From the NCBI RefSeq assembly GCF_003852895.1, contig NZ_QUSW01000004.1, forward strand, positions 372,001 through 436,000: DNA of 64,000 nt, given 5' to 3'. This document shows positions 34,283 to 43,443 of this stretch, piece by piece. A model generated the notes under the pieces. The model was not told where the DNA came from, did no database searches, and worked only from the letters and a program-made list of their open reading frames with translations. How positions within the stretch are numbered: position 1 is the first letter of the stretch; each line of letters begins with the position of its first letter. This DNA is from Rhizobacter terrae. GTDB taxonomy: Bacteria; Pseudomonadota; Gammaproteobacteria; Burkholderiales; Burkholderiaceae_C. A program made the position numbers and the translations under genes.

Positions 34283-37231
34283 ATGATGTCAGCCTCCGGC
34301 GTGCTGCCGGGCCTTGCCAGTTCACTGGCGTCGTCGGCCAGCGGCCTGCTCAGTGGTGCCTTGCAGTCGCTGACTTCGCGGCTGGACTTCTTCAAGCTGC
34401 TGGACCAGCACGGCCGCATGCTGCAGGTCGAGACCGCCCTGCCCAGCCTGTCGCTCATCCCCGAGCGGGTGGTCATGCGCGAGGCGGTGTCGCAGCCCTT
34501 CGAGCTGGAGATCGACGCGCTGTCCACCAGCGTGAACTTCGAGCTCAAGCGCTTCATCGGCGAGCAGATCAGCGTGCGGCTGCTGCAGGCCGACGGCAGC
34601 TACAAGCCCTGGCACGGCTACGTCTTCGATGCATCGCAGCTGGGCGGCGACGGCGGCCTGGCCCGCTACCGCCTGCGCATGCGTCCGTGGATTTCGTTCA
34701 TGGGCCTGCGGCGCGACTGCTTCGTCTACCAGGACAAGGATGCGCGGCAGATCATCGACGACCTCACGCGCGACCATGAGCAAGCCAACCTGCGCTGGGA
34801 GGTGAGCGAGACCTTGCGCCTGCGCAGCCTGTGCGTGCAGTACCGCGAGACCGACCTGGAGTTCGTGCAGCGGCTGCTGGCTGAAGAAGGCCTCAGCTAT
34901 CACTTCGAGCACCTGGACGGCGAGGCCGCGAGCACCGCGGACAGCAAGCGGCAGGCCAAGCATGTGATGGTCATCACCGATCGCCTGGCGGAACGTCCGT
35001 CGCTCGGCGAGGCCCGCTTCACGAGCCAGCATGCGAGCGCGACCGTCCTGGGCCAGCGCGATGCCGTCACTGCGTTCTCGACCCTGCGCGACGTGACGCC
35101 CAACGCCGTCACGATGGGCGCCTGGGACTACCGGAAACTGGCCGGTACCAGCGCGCAGGACGCATCCACCCTCGCCCTGGGCGACCTGCCCACGCTGGAG
35201 GTCTACGACGGCGCCGGCGCCTACCGCTACGAGAACGCGGCTCATGCGGGACGCGCCGCGAGCCTGGCGCTGGCCGCGCTGGAACTGGACATCAAGCGCT
35301 TCGAAGGTCAAGGCAGCGGCCGGCACTTCGAAGCTGGCCGGCGCTTCCAGCTGGTCGACCATCCGCTGTACGGCGCCAATACGACGGCGTTCAACTACGC
35401 CGGCGCCGTGACGGCCAGCCACTCGCGGCCTGACAACGAGTTCACCCTCGTGGCCGTGGAGCACCACGCACGCAACAACCTTGGGTCGGAAGCGGCGAAG
35501 GCGCTGGCCTTGTCCGAGCAGGAGCTGACCGAGCTGGAACACGGCACCTACAAGAACCACTTCTTCGCCGTGCCGGCTGCGGCGGCGGTGGTGCCGAAGT
35601 TCATCCGCAAGCCCTCGGCCCATGGCGTGCAGACCGCACTCGTGGTGGGCGTGAATGGCGAGGCGCTGACCACCGACCGCGACCATCGGGTGAAAGTGCA
35701 GTTCCCCTGGCAGCGTGGTGAGTCCCCGCTGCCGGGCGGCCTCTCGCACGAGTCCGCCGTGGATGCCGTCGGCAACGCCACGGGCAACGAACGATCGGGC
35801 ACCTGGGTGCGCGTGGCGCTGCCCAGCGCCGGCGCCAATTGGGGCGCGGTGCTCACGCCGCGCATCGGCACCGAAGTCGTGGTCGAGTTCATCGAAGGCG
35901 ACATCGACCGGCCGCTCATCGTCGGCCAGCTCTACAACGGGCAAGACCTGCCGCCCTTCAGCGCCGGCGAAGACTCCGGCGTGAACCACCCCGGCGTGCT
36001 CAGCGGCATGCACACCCAGGGCCTGGATGGGTCCGGCTTCAACCAGTGGGCCGTCGACGACGCCACCGGCCAGTTGCGCATGCGGCTGCTGAGCAGCTAC
36101 ACCGCGGCCGAGGTCGGCTTGGGCCATCTGATCCAGCAAGGCACGGGCGCGCAGCGTGGCGCGTGGCGCGGCAGCGGCTTCGAGGCGAATGCCACGGCGT
36201 GGGCGACCGTGCGCGCAGGCAAGGGCTTGCTCGTGAGCAGCACCGCGCGCGCCGGCACCTATGGATCGGCGCAGAGCACGCAGATGGATGCGGCTGAAGC
36301 CATCGCCCAGCTCCAGGCCATGCGCGATCTGGGCCAGCGCCTGAGCAGCGCGGCCAAGGCCTCGCAGGCCGCCTCGCTGAGCACCCATGACTCGGGCAAG
36401 TCGGTGGAGCAGTTCATCGACTCCGTGGACCCGGCCAAGCAGGGCAAGCACGACGGCAACGTCAACGGCCAGGCAGCGAAGAAGGCCCAGGGCCGCACGC
36501 TGACCGATCCGGTGGAAGCCTTCGCGGCACCCGTGGTGGTGCTGGACACGCCAAGCTCGGCACTGTTCACCAGCGAAGCCAGCATCGCGAGCTTCAGCGG
36601 ACAGGACCTGAGCGTCGCCGTGCAAGGCGACGTGCAACACACCGCGGTGCACACCTACGCGAGCGTGTCGGGCCAGACGACGAGCCTGTACACCAGCGAC
36701 GGCGGCGTGCAGGTGAAGGCAGCCAACGGGCCGGTGAGCCTGCGGGCGCACACCGACGAGCTGCAGATCCTGGCGGACAAGGACGTCACGGTGATCAGCG
36801 TGAATGACGAGATCCGCATCCAGGCGAACTCGCGCATCGAGCTGGTGGCCGGGCAATCGTCGGTGGTGCTGGATGGCGGCAACATCGACTTCACGTGTCC
36901 GGGCAAGTTCGAGGCGAAGACGTCGACGCATGCGTTTCTTGGTGGCGGAAATGCGGCGGCATCGCCGGCTGCACTGCCCTCGGGCATCGTCAAGCCGCAG
37001 CCGCCTGAGAACTCGCTCTTCGTCAAGTATGACGAGCAGGTCGTCTTCAAGGACAACCTGGGCCAGGCGGTCGAGGGCCGGTTGCGCTATCACGTCGCCA
37101 ACAAGGCGGACCCGACGCAGAAGATCACCGGCAATTCACCCACGGAAGGCGAGACGCCGCGGATCGACACGGCGTCGGCCCAACCGCTGGAACATGCGCT
37201 GCGCTACGCACGCTTTTCTTTCGACACCTGA
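34283..37231 (+). CDS. vgrG: VgrG spike protein with C-terminal extension, module B (TssI)
   Basis: A 982-residue VgrG. The gp27-like base shows YRLRMRPWISFMGLRRDCFV and LCVQYRETDLEFVQRLLAEE. The gp5 part shows DHRVKVQFPWQRGE, VLTPRIGTEVVVEFIEGDID and RPLIVGQLYNGQ, and a DUF2345 domain follows (ELVAGQSSVVLDGGNIDFTC). After the Pro-rich link PAALPSGIVKPQPP, about 75 extra residues start SLFVKYDEQVVFKDNLGQAV and look like a small transthyretin-type beta domain, used by other VgrG proteins to dock cargo. The other two VgrG proteins lack it. GGGAG lies seven bases before ATG 34283. No DUF4123 gene is present in this module. Confidence 0.94.
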   Translation: MMSASGVLPGLASSLASSASGLLSGALQSLTSRLDFFKLLDQHGRMLQVETALPSLSLIPERVVMREAVSQPFELEIDALSTSVNFELKRFIGEQISVRLLQADGSYKPWHGYVFDASQLGGDGGLARYRLRMRPWISFMGLRRDCFVYQDKDARQIIDDLTRDHEQANLRWEVSETLRLRSLCVQYRETDLEFVQRLLAEEGLSYHFEHLDGEAASTADSKRQAKHVMVITDRLAERPSLGEARFTSQHASATVLGQRDAVTAFSTLRDVTPNAVTMGAWDYRKLAGTSAQDASTLALGDLPTLEVYDGAGAYRYENAAHAGRAASLALAALELDIKRFEGQGSGRHFEAGRRFQLVDHPLYGANTTAFNYAGAVTASHSRPDNEFTLVAVEHHARNNLGSEAAKALALSEQELTELEHGTYKNHFFAVPAAAAVVPKFIRKPSAHGVQTALVVGVNGEALTTDRDHRVKVQFPWQRGESPLPGGLSHESAVDAVGNATGNERSGTWVRVALPSAGANWGAVLTPRIGTEVVVEFIEGDIDRPLIVGQLYNGQDLPPFSAGEDSGVNHPGVLSGMHTQGLDGSGFNQWAVDDATGQLRMRLLSSYTAAEVGLGHLIQQGTGAQRGAWRGSGFEANATAWATVRAGKGLLVSSTARAGTYGSAQSTQMDAAEAIAQLQAMRDLGQRLSSAAKASQAASLSTHDSGKSVEQFIDSVDPAKQGKHDGNVNGQAAKKAQGRTLTDPVEAFAAPVVVLDTPSSALFTSEASIASFSGQDLSVAVQGDVQHTAVHTYASVSGQTTSLYTSDGGVQVKAANGPVSLRAHTDELQILADKDVTVISVNDEIRIQANSRIELVAGQSSVVLDGGNIDFTCPGKFEAKTSTHAFLGGGNAAASPAALPSGIVKPQPPENSLFVKYDEQVVFKDNLGQAVEGRLRYHVANKADPTQKITGNSPTEGETPRIDTASAQPLEHALRYARFSFDT

Positions 37232-37240
37232 TCCACCGAC

Positions 37241-38662
37241 ATGGCCAAAGACGACATCGACGCCGAGGGCTATCACATCGAGGTGCTGGGCAGCTGCACC
37301 ACGAATGAACGCGCCGGCTCCCAGTTCAACCAGGACGTGGATGCCAAGTACCTGTGGTCGTATGCGCAGGAAGAAGCCCTCATCGCCGTCAGCGAACAGG
37401 GCCCCGACAAGTGCTGGCGCTTGATCACGGACCCCGAACGCCGCGCCAAGCGCATCGCGGCACGCTACGCTGACCTGTACTTCCGAAGCGCGGAAAAGTC
37501 CAAAGGGCAGATGCAGCTGTACTGGCCGGCACTGGCCGGGTTCGTGGTCAAGGACATCGTGGAGGCCTTCCGCTACACCCGCGCCAACGTGTTGACCGGT
37601 GGCTGGCGCAACGCCATGCGCACCTCCACGATCCCGAGCATCGTGTCGGAGCTGTGGACCGACGGTTCGCCCTATGAGCACGGCCTGCGGGTCTACACCG
37701 CCCTCGCCAAAGGCAACCTCTGGCTGTTCATGGACATCTACCCGTGGCTTTGGTACGTGCTGGAGTACGGCCTGAACAAGGACGGCAGCCTCAACGACGA
37801 CCGGCTGAATGCCCATGTCGGCTTGCGTGATGCCGCCCAGTTCCAGCAGCAGTCGCAGCAAGCCATGAAGGAATTGCCGTTCAGCGCGAACTGGATGGGA
37901 AGGCTCAAGCAGCGCATCGCGGCCGACCCTGTCTACGCGAAAGCCAACTCGTTCTTCCAGACCACGCCCACGTGGTCTGGAATGGATGGCGGCTATGGCC
38001 AGCACGAGGCCAATGCGTACCAGGCGCATGCCTACGTCAAGGCGCACGTGAAGGAATACGACTCAGGCTACCGCTTGCCGCCTTCGCCGTATTGGCCGGC
38101 CTTCAATGAGGCTTTCTACGTGATGGAAGAAGAACGCCGCGAGCTGTCGCGGGTCGTGGCGGATGGTGCGGCCGCGGGCAGGCTGCAGAAGATCGCGCAG
38201 TTCAAGGTGACCAAGGAAATGGAGACGACCTACAGCACGCTCATCTCAGAATTCAAATCCAAGGTGAAGAGCACCAAAGTCTCCAAGCAAAAGGACGAAC
38301 TGCGGGTCGTCGCGAAGCAGGAGCAGCTCAATGTGCTGCAGCCGCTGATCTATGACGACCCCAAGCTGGTCGTGACCATGGACGCCAATCATGCGATCAG
38401 CCGACTCACGCCGTTTTCGCCGAAGTACGCCGTGTACTACAGCGCGGCAGCACACAACGACGCCCCCCAGCGACAAACCGTCTTTGACGCCCCAACCGGC
38501 GCCTGGGACTACGTCACCGGTGCCAAGCACAGCCTTCCCAACCCGGCTGATCGCATGGGGTTCGTGGCCGACATTGCCCGCGACTTCGATCGCCTCATGG
38601 ATGAAAACCGTGCATACATGGAAGGTGAACTGCAAAAGATCCGGGGCTGGCTGAATGCTTAG
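37241..38662 (+). CDS. Unknown 473-residue protein after vgrG, candidate T6SS effector
   Basis: The family was not recognised with confidence. The protein starts MAKDDIDAEGYHIEVLGSCT, has no signal peptide, and is rich in Trp, Tyr and charged residues. Notable stretches are MQLYWPALAGFVVKDIVEAF, NLWLFMDIYPWLWYVLEYGL and FSPKYAVYYSAAAHNDAPQR. The second has a faint likeness to DUF2515-type proteins, too weak to name. It starts nine bases after the VgrG stop and overlaps the next gene by eight bases. The position between vgrG and two anchored paralogs is that of an effector with immunity genes. Activity unknown. Confidence 0.75.
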   Translation: MAKDDIDAEGYHIEVLGSCTTNERAGSQFNQDVDAKYLWSYAQEEALIAVSEQGPDKCWRLITDPERRAKRIAARYADLYFRSAEKSKGQMQLYWPALAGFVVKDIVEAFRYTRANVLTGGWRNAMRTSTIPSIVSELWTDGSPYEHGLRVYTALAKGNLWLFMDIYPWLWYVLEYGLNKDGSLNDDRLNAHVGLRDAAQFQQQSQQAMKELPFSANWMGRLKQRIAADPVYAKANSFFQTTPTWSGMDGGYGQHEANAYQAHAYVKAHVKEYDSGYRLPPSPYWPAFNEAFYVMEEERRELSRVVADGAAAGRLQKIAQFKVTKEMETTYSTLISEFKSKVKSTKVSKQKDELRVVAKQEQLNVLQPLIYDDPKLVVTMDANHAISRLTPFSPKYAVYYSAAAHNDAPQRQTVFDAPTGAWDYVTGAKHSLPNPADRMGFVADIARDFDRLMDENRAYMEGELQKIRGWLNA

Positions 38663-39518
38663 GCGCAACTCGCTGATCCTCGCGACAGCAGCGCTCGTTG
38701 CCACTGTCGGCGGTGGTCTCTCGTTGTTCAATCAAGCCCAGGGCCAGAAGATGCAAGAAGTGAAATTCGATCTTGGCAAGAACATTGTCGAGACCGCGCG
38801 TGCCTCCGGTGTGCCGCAATTCCAGACCCGTGACATCGCGGGCCTCGTCAGCTATGGCGTGACCGCCATCCCGCCTCAGGTCGCCCTGCGGTACATCAGG
38901 GCCGGGTATGAGATCCGCTGGCAACCCGTGTTCGCCATGACCATGTACTCCAACAAGGAGCGCGATCCGGGATTGGCCGTGCAGAGCGTCGACCTGCAGC
39001 TCGGACAGCGCTTCGAAACGCATGAGGCGGCGCAGACGTTCGTCGAACAAACCCTTGCACAGTTCGTCCAAGGCAAGTGGGTGCGTTATCACGAGCCGGA
39101 GTGGACGACCTTGCTGACTGGGCGGTCCAGCATGCTCGACGAGGCGGGCCGAATAGCCGACGAGCTGACCACGGTCGACCCGGCGTACAAGATTTCTCCA
39201 GAAGACTGGCGATCCGCCATGCGCCACGGAATCATCTGGCGCTGGTCCGGCGATGGGGTGCTGGCCACACTGACCGTGAACAACGACGGCAGCCAAACCG
39301 GCAAGGCAGACTACAACATCGAACTGCAGTTCGATCTGCTGGACGTCAAGCTCAAGCGCGACGCCGCCAACCTCGCTCGCGACCTGAAAGAAGGCGATGC
39401 GAAGGGCTGGGGAAGCACGGCCAAGCATGAAGCCGACAAGAAAGCCGCCCAGGCCCGAAACAAGGTGCTGGAGGAAAACGCCGTCAAGCGTGGCGATTCC
39501 GTGGTCACGGCACGATGA
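38655..39518 (+). CDS. Membrane-anchored paralog 1, candidate immunity protein of module B
   Basis: A 287-residue protein with an N-terminal membrane anchor or signal (LILATAALVATVGGGLSLFN) and a periplasmic domain starting FDLGKNIVETARASGVPQFQ. It shares most of its length with the next gene product: THEAAQTFVEQTLAQF, RYHEPEWTTLLTGRSS and a charged tail, KEGDAKGWGSTAKHEAD. The start ATG lies inside the end of the upstream gene. Two copies behind a putative effector suggest immunity against a periplasm-acting toxin. No known family was recognised. Confidence 0.75.
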   Translation: MLRRNSLILATAALVATVGGGLSLFNQAQGQKMQEVKFDLGKNIVETARASGVPQFQTRDIAGLVSYGVTAIPPQVALRYIRAGYEIRWQPVFAMTMYSNKERDPGLAVQSVDLQLGQRFETHEAAQTFVEQTLAQFVQGKWVRYHEPEWTTLLTGRSSMLDEAGRIADELTTVDPAYKISPEDWRSAMRHGIIWRWSGDGVLATLTVNNDGSQTGKADYNIELQFDLLDVKLKRDAANLARDLKEGDAKGWGSTAKHEADKKAAQARNKVLEENAVKRGDSVVTAR

Positions 39519-39568
39519 AGGCGCTCGATCGAGTGCAGTATCTGAAGATGGCCTGAAGCGGTGAGTAA

Positions 39569-40432
39569 GTGCCTCGACGGCAATCCTTGAATTTCCGGAC
39601 AGTGTTCTTGGCCGCAGCGGCTGGATGGGCGGCGTTGCTCCTTTTTCAATCTCAAGGCCAAGGGGCCCAAGACATCAAGTTCGATCTCGGCAAGAACATC
39701 ACCGAAACGGCACGCAACTCGGGTGTGCCGAAGTTCCAGACCCGCAATGTGGCAGGGTTGGTGAGCTATGCTGTGGACTCGATCCCGTCACAATTGCCCG
39801 TGCGCTACGTCCGCCCTGGCTATGAGATCACATGGCAGCCTGTGTTTGCGCTGACCCTGTACGCCGACAAGGACGTCGACGCCAGCCTTCCGGTGCAAAG
39901 CGTCGACCTGCAACTGGCCCGGCATTTGAAGACACACGAGGCGGCCAAGGCCTTTGTCGAACAAACCATCGCGCAGTTCATGCGCGGAAAGTGGCACCGC
40001 TATCACGAGCCTGAGTGGACCACTTTGCTGACAGGTCGGTCCAGCACGCTGGATGAATCCGGTCATCTCGCCAATCCGTTGCGCAATGTCGACCCCGCAT
40101 ACCAGATTCCGATGGAAGACTGGCTGGTCGCCGCTCCCAGGGGCATCATCTGGCAATGGGCAGGTGACGGCGTGCTTGCAACCTTGACGGTCGCCGACAT
40201 GACAGGCTCGAATGGTTCGCCAGCCTACGACGTTGACCTTGAATTCGATGTGCTGGCCGTCAAGCTCAAGAGAGATGCCGACAACGAAGCTCAGCGTCGC
40301 AAGGAAGGTGACGCCAAAGGCTGGAACAGCACCGCCAGGTACGAAGCAGACAAGAAGGCCGCCCAGGTGCGCAATCGGGTCTTGGAGGAGAACGCAGTCA
40401 AGCGTGGCGACGCAGTCGTCAAGGCCCCCTGA
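39569..40432 (+). CDS. Membrane-anchored paralog 2, candidate immunity protein of module B
   Basis: A 287-residue paralog of the preceding product, about 60 percent identical by eye. The anchor is FRTVFLAAAAGWAALLLFQS. The domain begins FDLGKNITETARNSGVPKFQ and includes RYHEPEWTTLLTGRSSTLDE and GIIWQWAGDGVLATLTV. The conserved tail LEENAVKRGDAVVKAP matches paralog 1. GTG at 39569 is assigned because it keeps the same distance to the anchor; the ribosome-binding site is weak. The pair arose by tandem duplication and has since diverged mostly in the N-terminal half. Confidence 0.75.
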   Translation: MPRRQSLNFRTVFLAAAAGWAALLLFQSQGQGAQDIKFDLGKNITETARNSGVPKFQTRNVAGLVSYAVDSIPSQLPVRYVRPGYEITWQPVFALTLYADKDVDASLPVQSVDLQLARHLKTHEAAKAFVEQTIAQFMRGKWHRYHEPEWTTLLTGRSSTLDESGHLANPLRNVDPAYQIPMEDWLVAAPRGIIWQWAGDGVLATLTVADMTGSNGSPAYDVDLEFDVLAVKLKRDADNEAQRRKEGDAKGWNSTARYEADKKAAQVRNRVLEENAVKRGDAVVKAP

Positions 40433-40477
40433 TCCGCAAGGACGCCGGTACTGCGTCCTGCCCCCATGGCAGCGGTC

Positions 40478-40657
40478 TCAGCGGCCCAGCACCCGATAAA
40501 GCGCCAGCGCCGCGACTCCCACTACACCACAGGCGACGACCACCAACATCGCCTTGAAGAGCCTGCCCGTCACGCGGTCAATCGTTGGCAGCACGGATGG
40601 ACGAAGCGGAGGAAGTTGGCTGTCGGTCTTTTGGGGGACTTGAATGTTTGGATTCAT
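40478..40657 (-). CDS. Small single-helix membrane protein, 59 residues
   Basis: ATG 40657 starts MNPNIQVPQKTDSQLPPLRP, then SVLPTIDRVTGR and one membrane helix, LFKAMLVVVACGVVGVAALA, ending LYRVLGR. GAGG lies just upstream. The layout of a soluble Pro-rich head and one helix is coherent, but no family was recognised. It is 149 bases after the EI24-like gene on the same strand and converges with paralog 2 of module B. Confidence 0.55.
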   Translation of the reverse strand: MNPNIQVPQKTDSQLPPLRPSVLPTIDRVTGRLFKAMLVVVACGVVGVAALALYRVLGR

Positions 40658-40806
40658 GGGGGTGCCTCTCCTGGGTAAAGCCTTTGGCGCGACCCCATTT
40701 GATTCCCCCTCATGCGCCGGCACGCAGTCTACGGTCATCGGGCGTGATTCGCACAAGACCGTTGCACTTCGCAACACCAATTCGCAAGTGCGCTTGCGGT
40801 CGTGGC

Positions 40807-41595
40807 TCAGCGCACGGCAGCCACGCCTTGCGCCCGGCCGTCCTCTCCCTCGCGGGCATGGGCCAGGGCCCGCATGCCCAGATGGCAAACGCCCGCGCCC
40901 AGCACCACGGGGCTGAGAAAACCCGCAAACGGCACAAGGGTGAACACACCCACGAGCACACCCAGCATGGCCATCTCCACACGCCGTGATTGGATGATGG
41001 CCCGACGCTGTTCATCTGTGGCCAGCCCATCCACGGCATCGTTCACCAGCCCGCGCACGTTGAGGTAGCTGGCCAGTACGAAGAACAAGAGGCCGCCGAT
41101 GATCGGAATGATCAGGCAGAGCAGGCCGCCAATCACCAACGTTGCAGTCGCACCCATGGCGTCCCTCACACCGGCGGCCATGCTGGACGGCACGCCAGTC
41201 CTGAGCGACGGATAGCGCGTCAGGCAATAGCGCTGGATGCGCGCCATAAGGATGAATTCCAGCAGGATGCGCACGGTGACCATCACCAGGATGATGAACA
41301 CCGCCGTCGCGAACAGGTAGGCGAAGGCACGGCCGACGGAGAGCATCAGCACGCTCGGCGACGCGCCCTGCCCGGCCAAGCGGCCGAGGATCGCGTTGGA
41401 CAGCAAGTCGCACCAATGGACGATGCGGCCACCCCAGATGGAGAACACCAGCAGCCACAGGCCCAGCGACACGGTGCCGATGACGATCGACACCAGGGCC
41501 AGGCCCGGCCGGATGGCTTCGCGCAGGGCGAGGCCGAAGCAGGTGAGGCTTTCGGCGAGGGCGGAGACGGGACGACGGATGGGCGTCATCGACAT
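40807..41595 (-). CDS. EI24/CysZ-like multi-helix membrane protein
   Basis: A 262-residue integral membrane protein with about five helices: ALVSIVIGTVSLGLWLLVFS, LFATAVFIILVMVTVRILLE, TLVIGGLLCLIIPIIGGLLF and LGVLVGVFTLVPFAGFLS among them. The motif FLSPVVLGAGVCHLGMRAL and the SYLNVRGLVND stretch are EI24-like. It starts 65 bases after the Tle1-like gene on the same strand and may belong to module C, as an extra immunity or envelope factor. The function is unknown. Confidence 0.75.
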   Translation of the reverse strand: MSMTPIRRPVSALAESLTCFGLALREAIRPGLALVSIVIGTVSLGLWLLVFSIWGGRIVHWCDLLSNAILGRLAGQGASPSVLMLSVGRAFAYLFATAVFIILVMVTVRILLEFILMARIQRYCLTRYPSLRTGVPSSMAAGVRDAMGATATLVIGGLLCLIIPIIGGLLFFVLASYLNVRGLVNDAVDGLATDEQRRAIIQSRRVEMAMLGVLVGVFTLVPFAGFLSPVVLGAGVCHLGMRALAHAREGEDGRAQGVAAVR

Positions 41596-41660
41596 CGAGT
41601 CAAGGTCATGAAACAGCTCAGACCGTCATCTTGATGTTCACTACCCCCGGCTACGCTCCA

Positions 41661-43403
41661 TCACCTCGTCCACTGAAACTCCCGCGCTTCCAGCGCGCCC
41701 TGTCGAGCTCGACGCGCTTCTTCGCTGTCGTAGTTCTCATCCACGTCGTTGTCGTCGAACCGCACTCCCGCATAGGCAGTGCCATCACTCTCGTAGCGCC
41801 AGTACAAGAACCGCTTGCCACGTTTGCCCATGAAGTATTTGCGGTTGATGCTCCAGCGGCTGGCTTCAACGACCCGCAAACCAGTCCAGGCCTCAATCAT
41901 CTGCTGCTTGAAACCCGCGATCGAGTCATGAACGTATCGATCGAAAAACAGGTCGAAATCGGCCCGCTCCTGCGGCTTCATCGTGTCCATGAGCTTGTGC
42001 TTGTATGCGTCATAGATGGCGTGCTGCTGCACACCAATCTGGCTCCTGAAGTACCCCGTCTGCGATTCCGCGATGTTCTGGACATCGTCGGCCCAGTCCT
42101 TGTCAGTCATCTCCATGTATTTGTCCTGGACGGCAATCTTGAGACGGCCGTCATTCAATCGGCGCCGGCGGCTTTCGCGCCATTCGTAATAGTGCTGCAT
42201 GTGCCAGACCACAGCGGTTTCCAGGCTCTCCATCGCCCAGGAAGGCGCGGGTCCCATATAGGTCCAATAAGTGCGTTCGAGCTCTTCTGAAATGTCAAAG
42301 AGCGTACCCGCGCGTTTGAGCACCGCATCGGGCGGGTCCAGCGGCACACCTGCCTTGTACGCCTCTATGAACATGTGGCATAGCGGAATTCTGGCCAGTT
42401 CGTTGCTTCGGCCTTCCTGGTAGGACGGACTGGCCCAGCCATAGCCACCGCCGACGTCTGAATGCATGCCGGGGTAGACGAGCTCGACACTGTTGGCCGG
42501 AAGATCTTTGTTTCGGCGAATGGAGTCGCTGGGAAACTTCTCGCGAACCTCATGCCCTGCCACGAAATGGACACAGCGGTCGACATAGGGCGTAATCGTC
42601 AGATCGTGTGCCCATGCCGCATGCCCTCCTTCATCGATTTCATGAAGCACACCGCCGGCAGCCGGTCCAATGACAATGCCACCAGGCAACAAGACTGTCG
42701 CTGCCGCAGGGGCGACGTACTTCGCAACTGTCTCCCCCTTGCTTCCGCCAAAACCGGTCGAAGACACCGTATCAAAAATCCCGAGGAAGTAGACGACGAC
42801 CCGAGGGTGCTTGCCGTCCAGACCGGCCTGGTTCCACAGAAGGGACTGACCGTCCCAAGCGCCCATCTCCTCACCCAGCATCCTGACAAACGCCCGGGCC
42901 TGAGTTGCCCCACGGGAGAATCCGAAGACGGCGATGTTGATCTGATTCACAAAGGGCATGTGTTGGTCGACATGCTTCTTCAGCTCACGCATCATCCAGC
43001 GGATGCGCGCCTCTCCCTTGGCGGCGGCAGACATCCCCAGTGTGTTGTCCATGCCTTTTCCCGAGTCGCTCACACCTTCCTTGTTGCAAGGGGTGCCAAC
43101 GCCTTCAATGTACTGAAACGCGGTTCGTGAAGAGGGCGCGTTCTTGCAATGCGCAAACTGGGCCAGCTTTGCAACGTTGCTGTACTTGACTTGCTTGGGA
43201 TCCACCTGACCGAACCCGTCAACCGTGAAGTTGTTTCCTGTTCCGTCAAAGAATGCGGTGAACCAAACCGGCTTTGGACAGGTCTTGCAGTTCTCGACCA
43301 AATCGGCGTGAAGTTCGAGCGCAGCACGGGTGGCCTTGCGAACGCTGGTCTCGGGAAGTCCGACGTCGGAAATCCTGCGAACCTTGAAGGGCGACGATGC
43401 CAT
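41661..43403 (-). CDS. T6SS phospholipase effector, Tle1 type (DUF2235)
   Basis: Tle1 effectors hydrolyse phospholipids of the target membrane. The 580-residue protein has the DUF2235 start FTAFFDGTGNNF (49-60), nucleophile Ser163 in FGFSRGAT, Asp211 in FLGIFDTVSS and His314 in YPGMHSDVGGGYG, a full catalytic set. A hydrophobic insert at about 230-253 (VAPAAATVLLPGGIVIGPAA) could dip into the membrane. ATG 43403 gives MASSPFKVRR; the further upstream ATG adds an unlikely leader. A lipoprotein gene precedes it by 40 bases, the usual place of a Tli1 immunity gene. Confidence 0.92.
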   Translation of the reverse strand: MASSPFKVRRISDVGLPETSVRKATRAALELHADLVENCKTCPKPVWFTAFFDGTGNNFTVDGFGQVDPKQVKYSNVAKLAQFAHCKNAPSSRTAFQYIEGVGTPCNKEGVSDSGKGMDNTLGMSAAAKGEARIRWMMRELKKHVDQHMPFVNQINIAVFGFSRGATQARAFVRMLGEEMGAWDGQSLLWNQAGLDGKHPRVVVYFLGIFDTVSSTGFGGSKGETVAKYVAPAAATVLLPGGIVIGPAAGGVLHEIDEGGHAAWAHDLTITPYVDRCVHFVAGHEVREKFPSDSIRRNKDLPANSVELVYPGMHSDVGGGYGWASPSYQEGRSNELARIPLCHMFIEAYKAGVPLDPPDAVLKRAGTLFDISEELERTYWTYMGPAPSWAMESLETAVVWHMQHYYEWRESRRRRLNDGRLKIAVQDKYMEMTDKDWADDVQNIAESQTGYFRSQIGVQQHAIYDAYKHKLMDTMKPQERADFDLFFDRYVHDSIAGFKQQMIEAWTGLRVVEASRWSINRKYFMGKRGKRFLYWRYESDGTAYAGVRFDDNDVDENYDSEEARRARQGALEAREFQWTR

Positions 43404-43443
43404 ATGAGTCTTTCTTGACGAAGTGTTCTTGCCGGACTGCTGC

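Noticed and set aside
40433-40477. Hairpin GGACGC/GCGTCC after module B as terminator
   Set aside because: The stem has only six pairs and is not followed by T residues; too weak to list.
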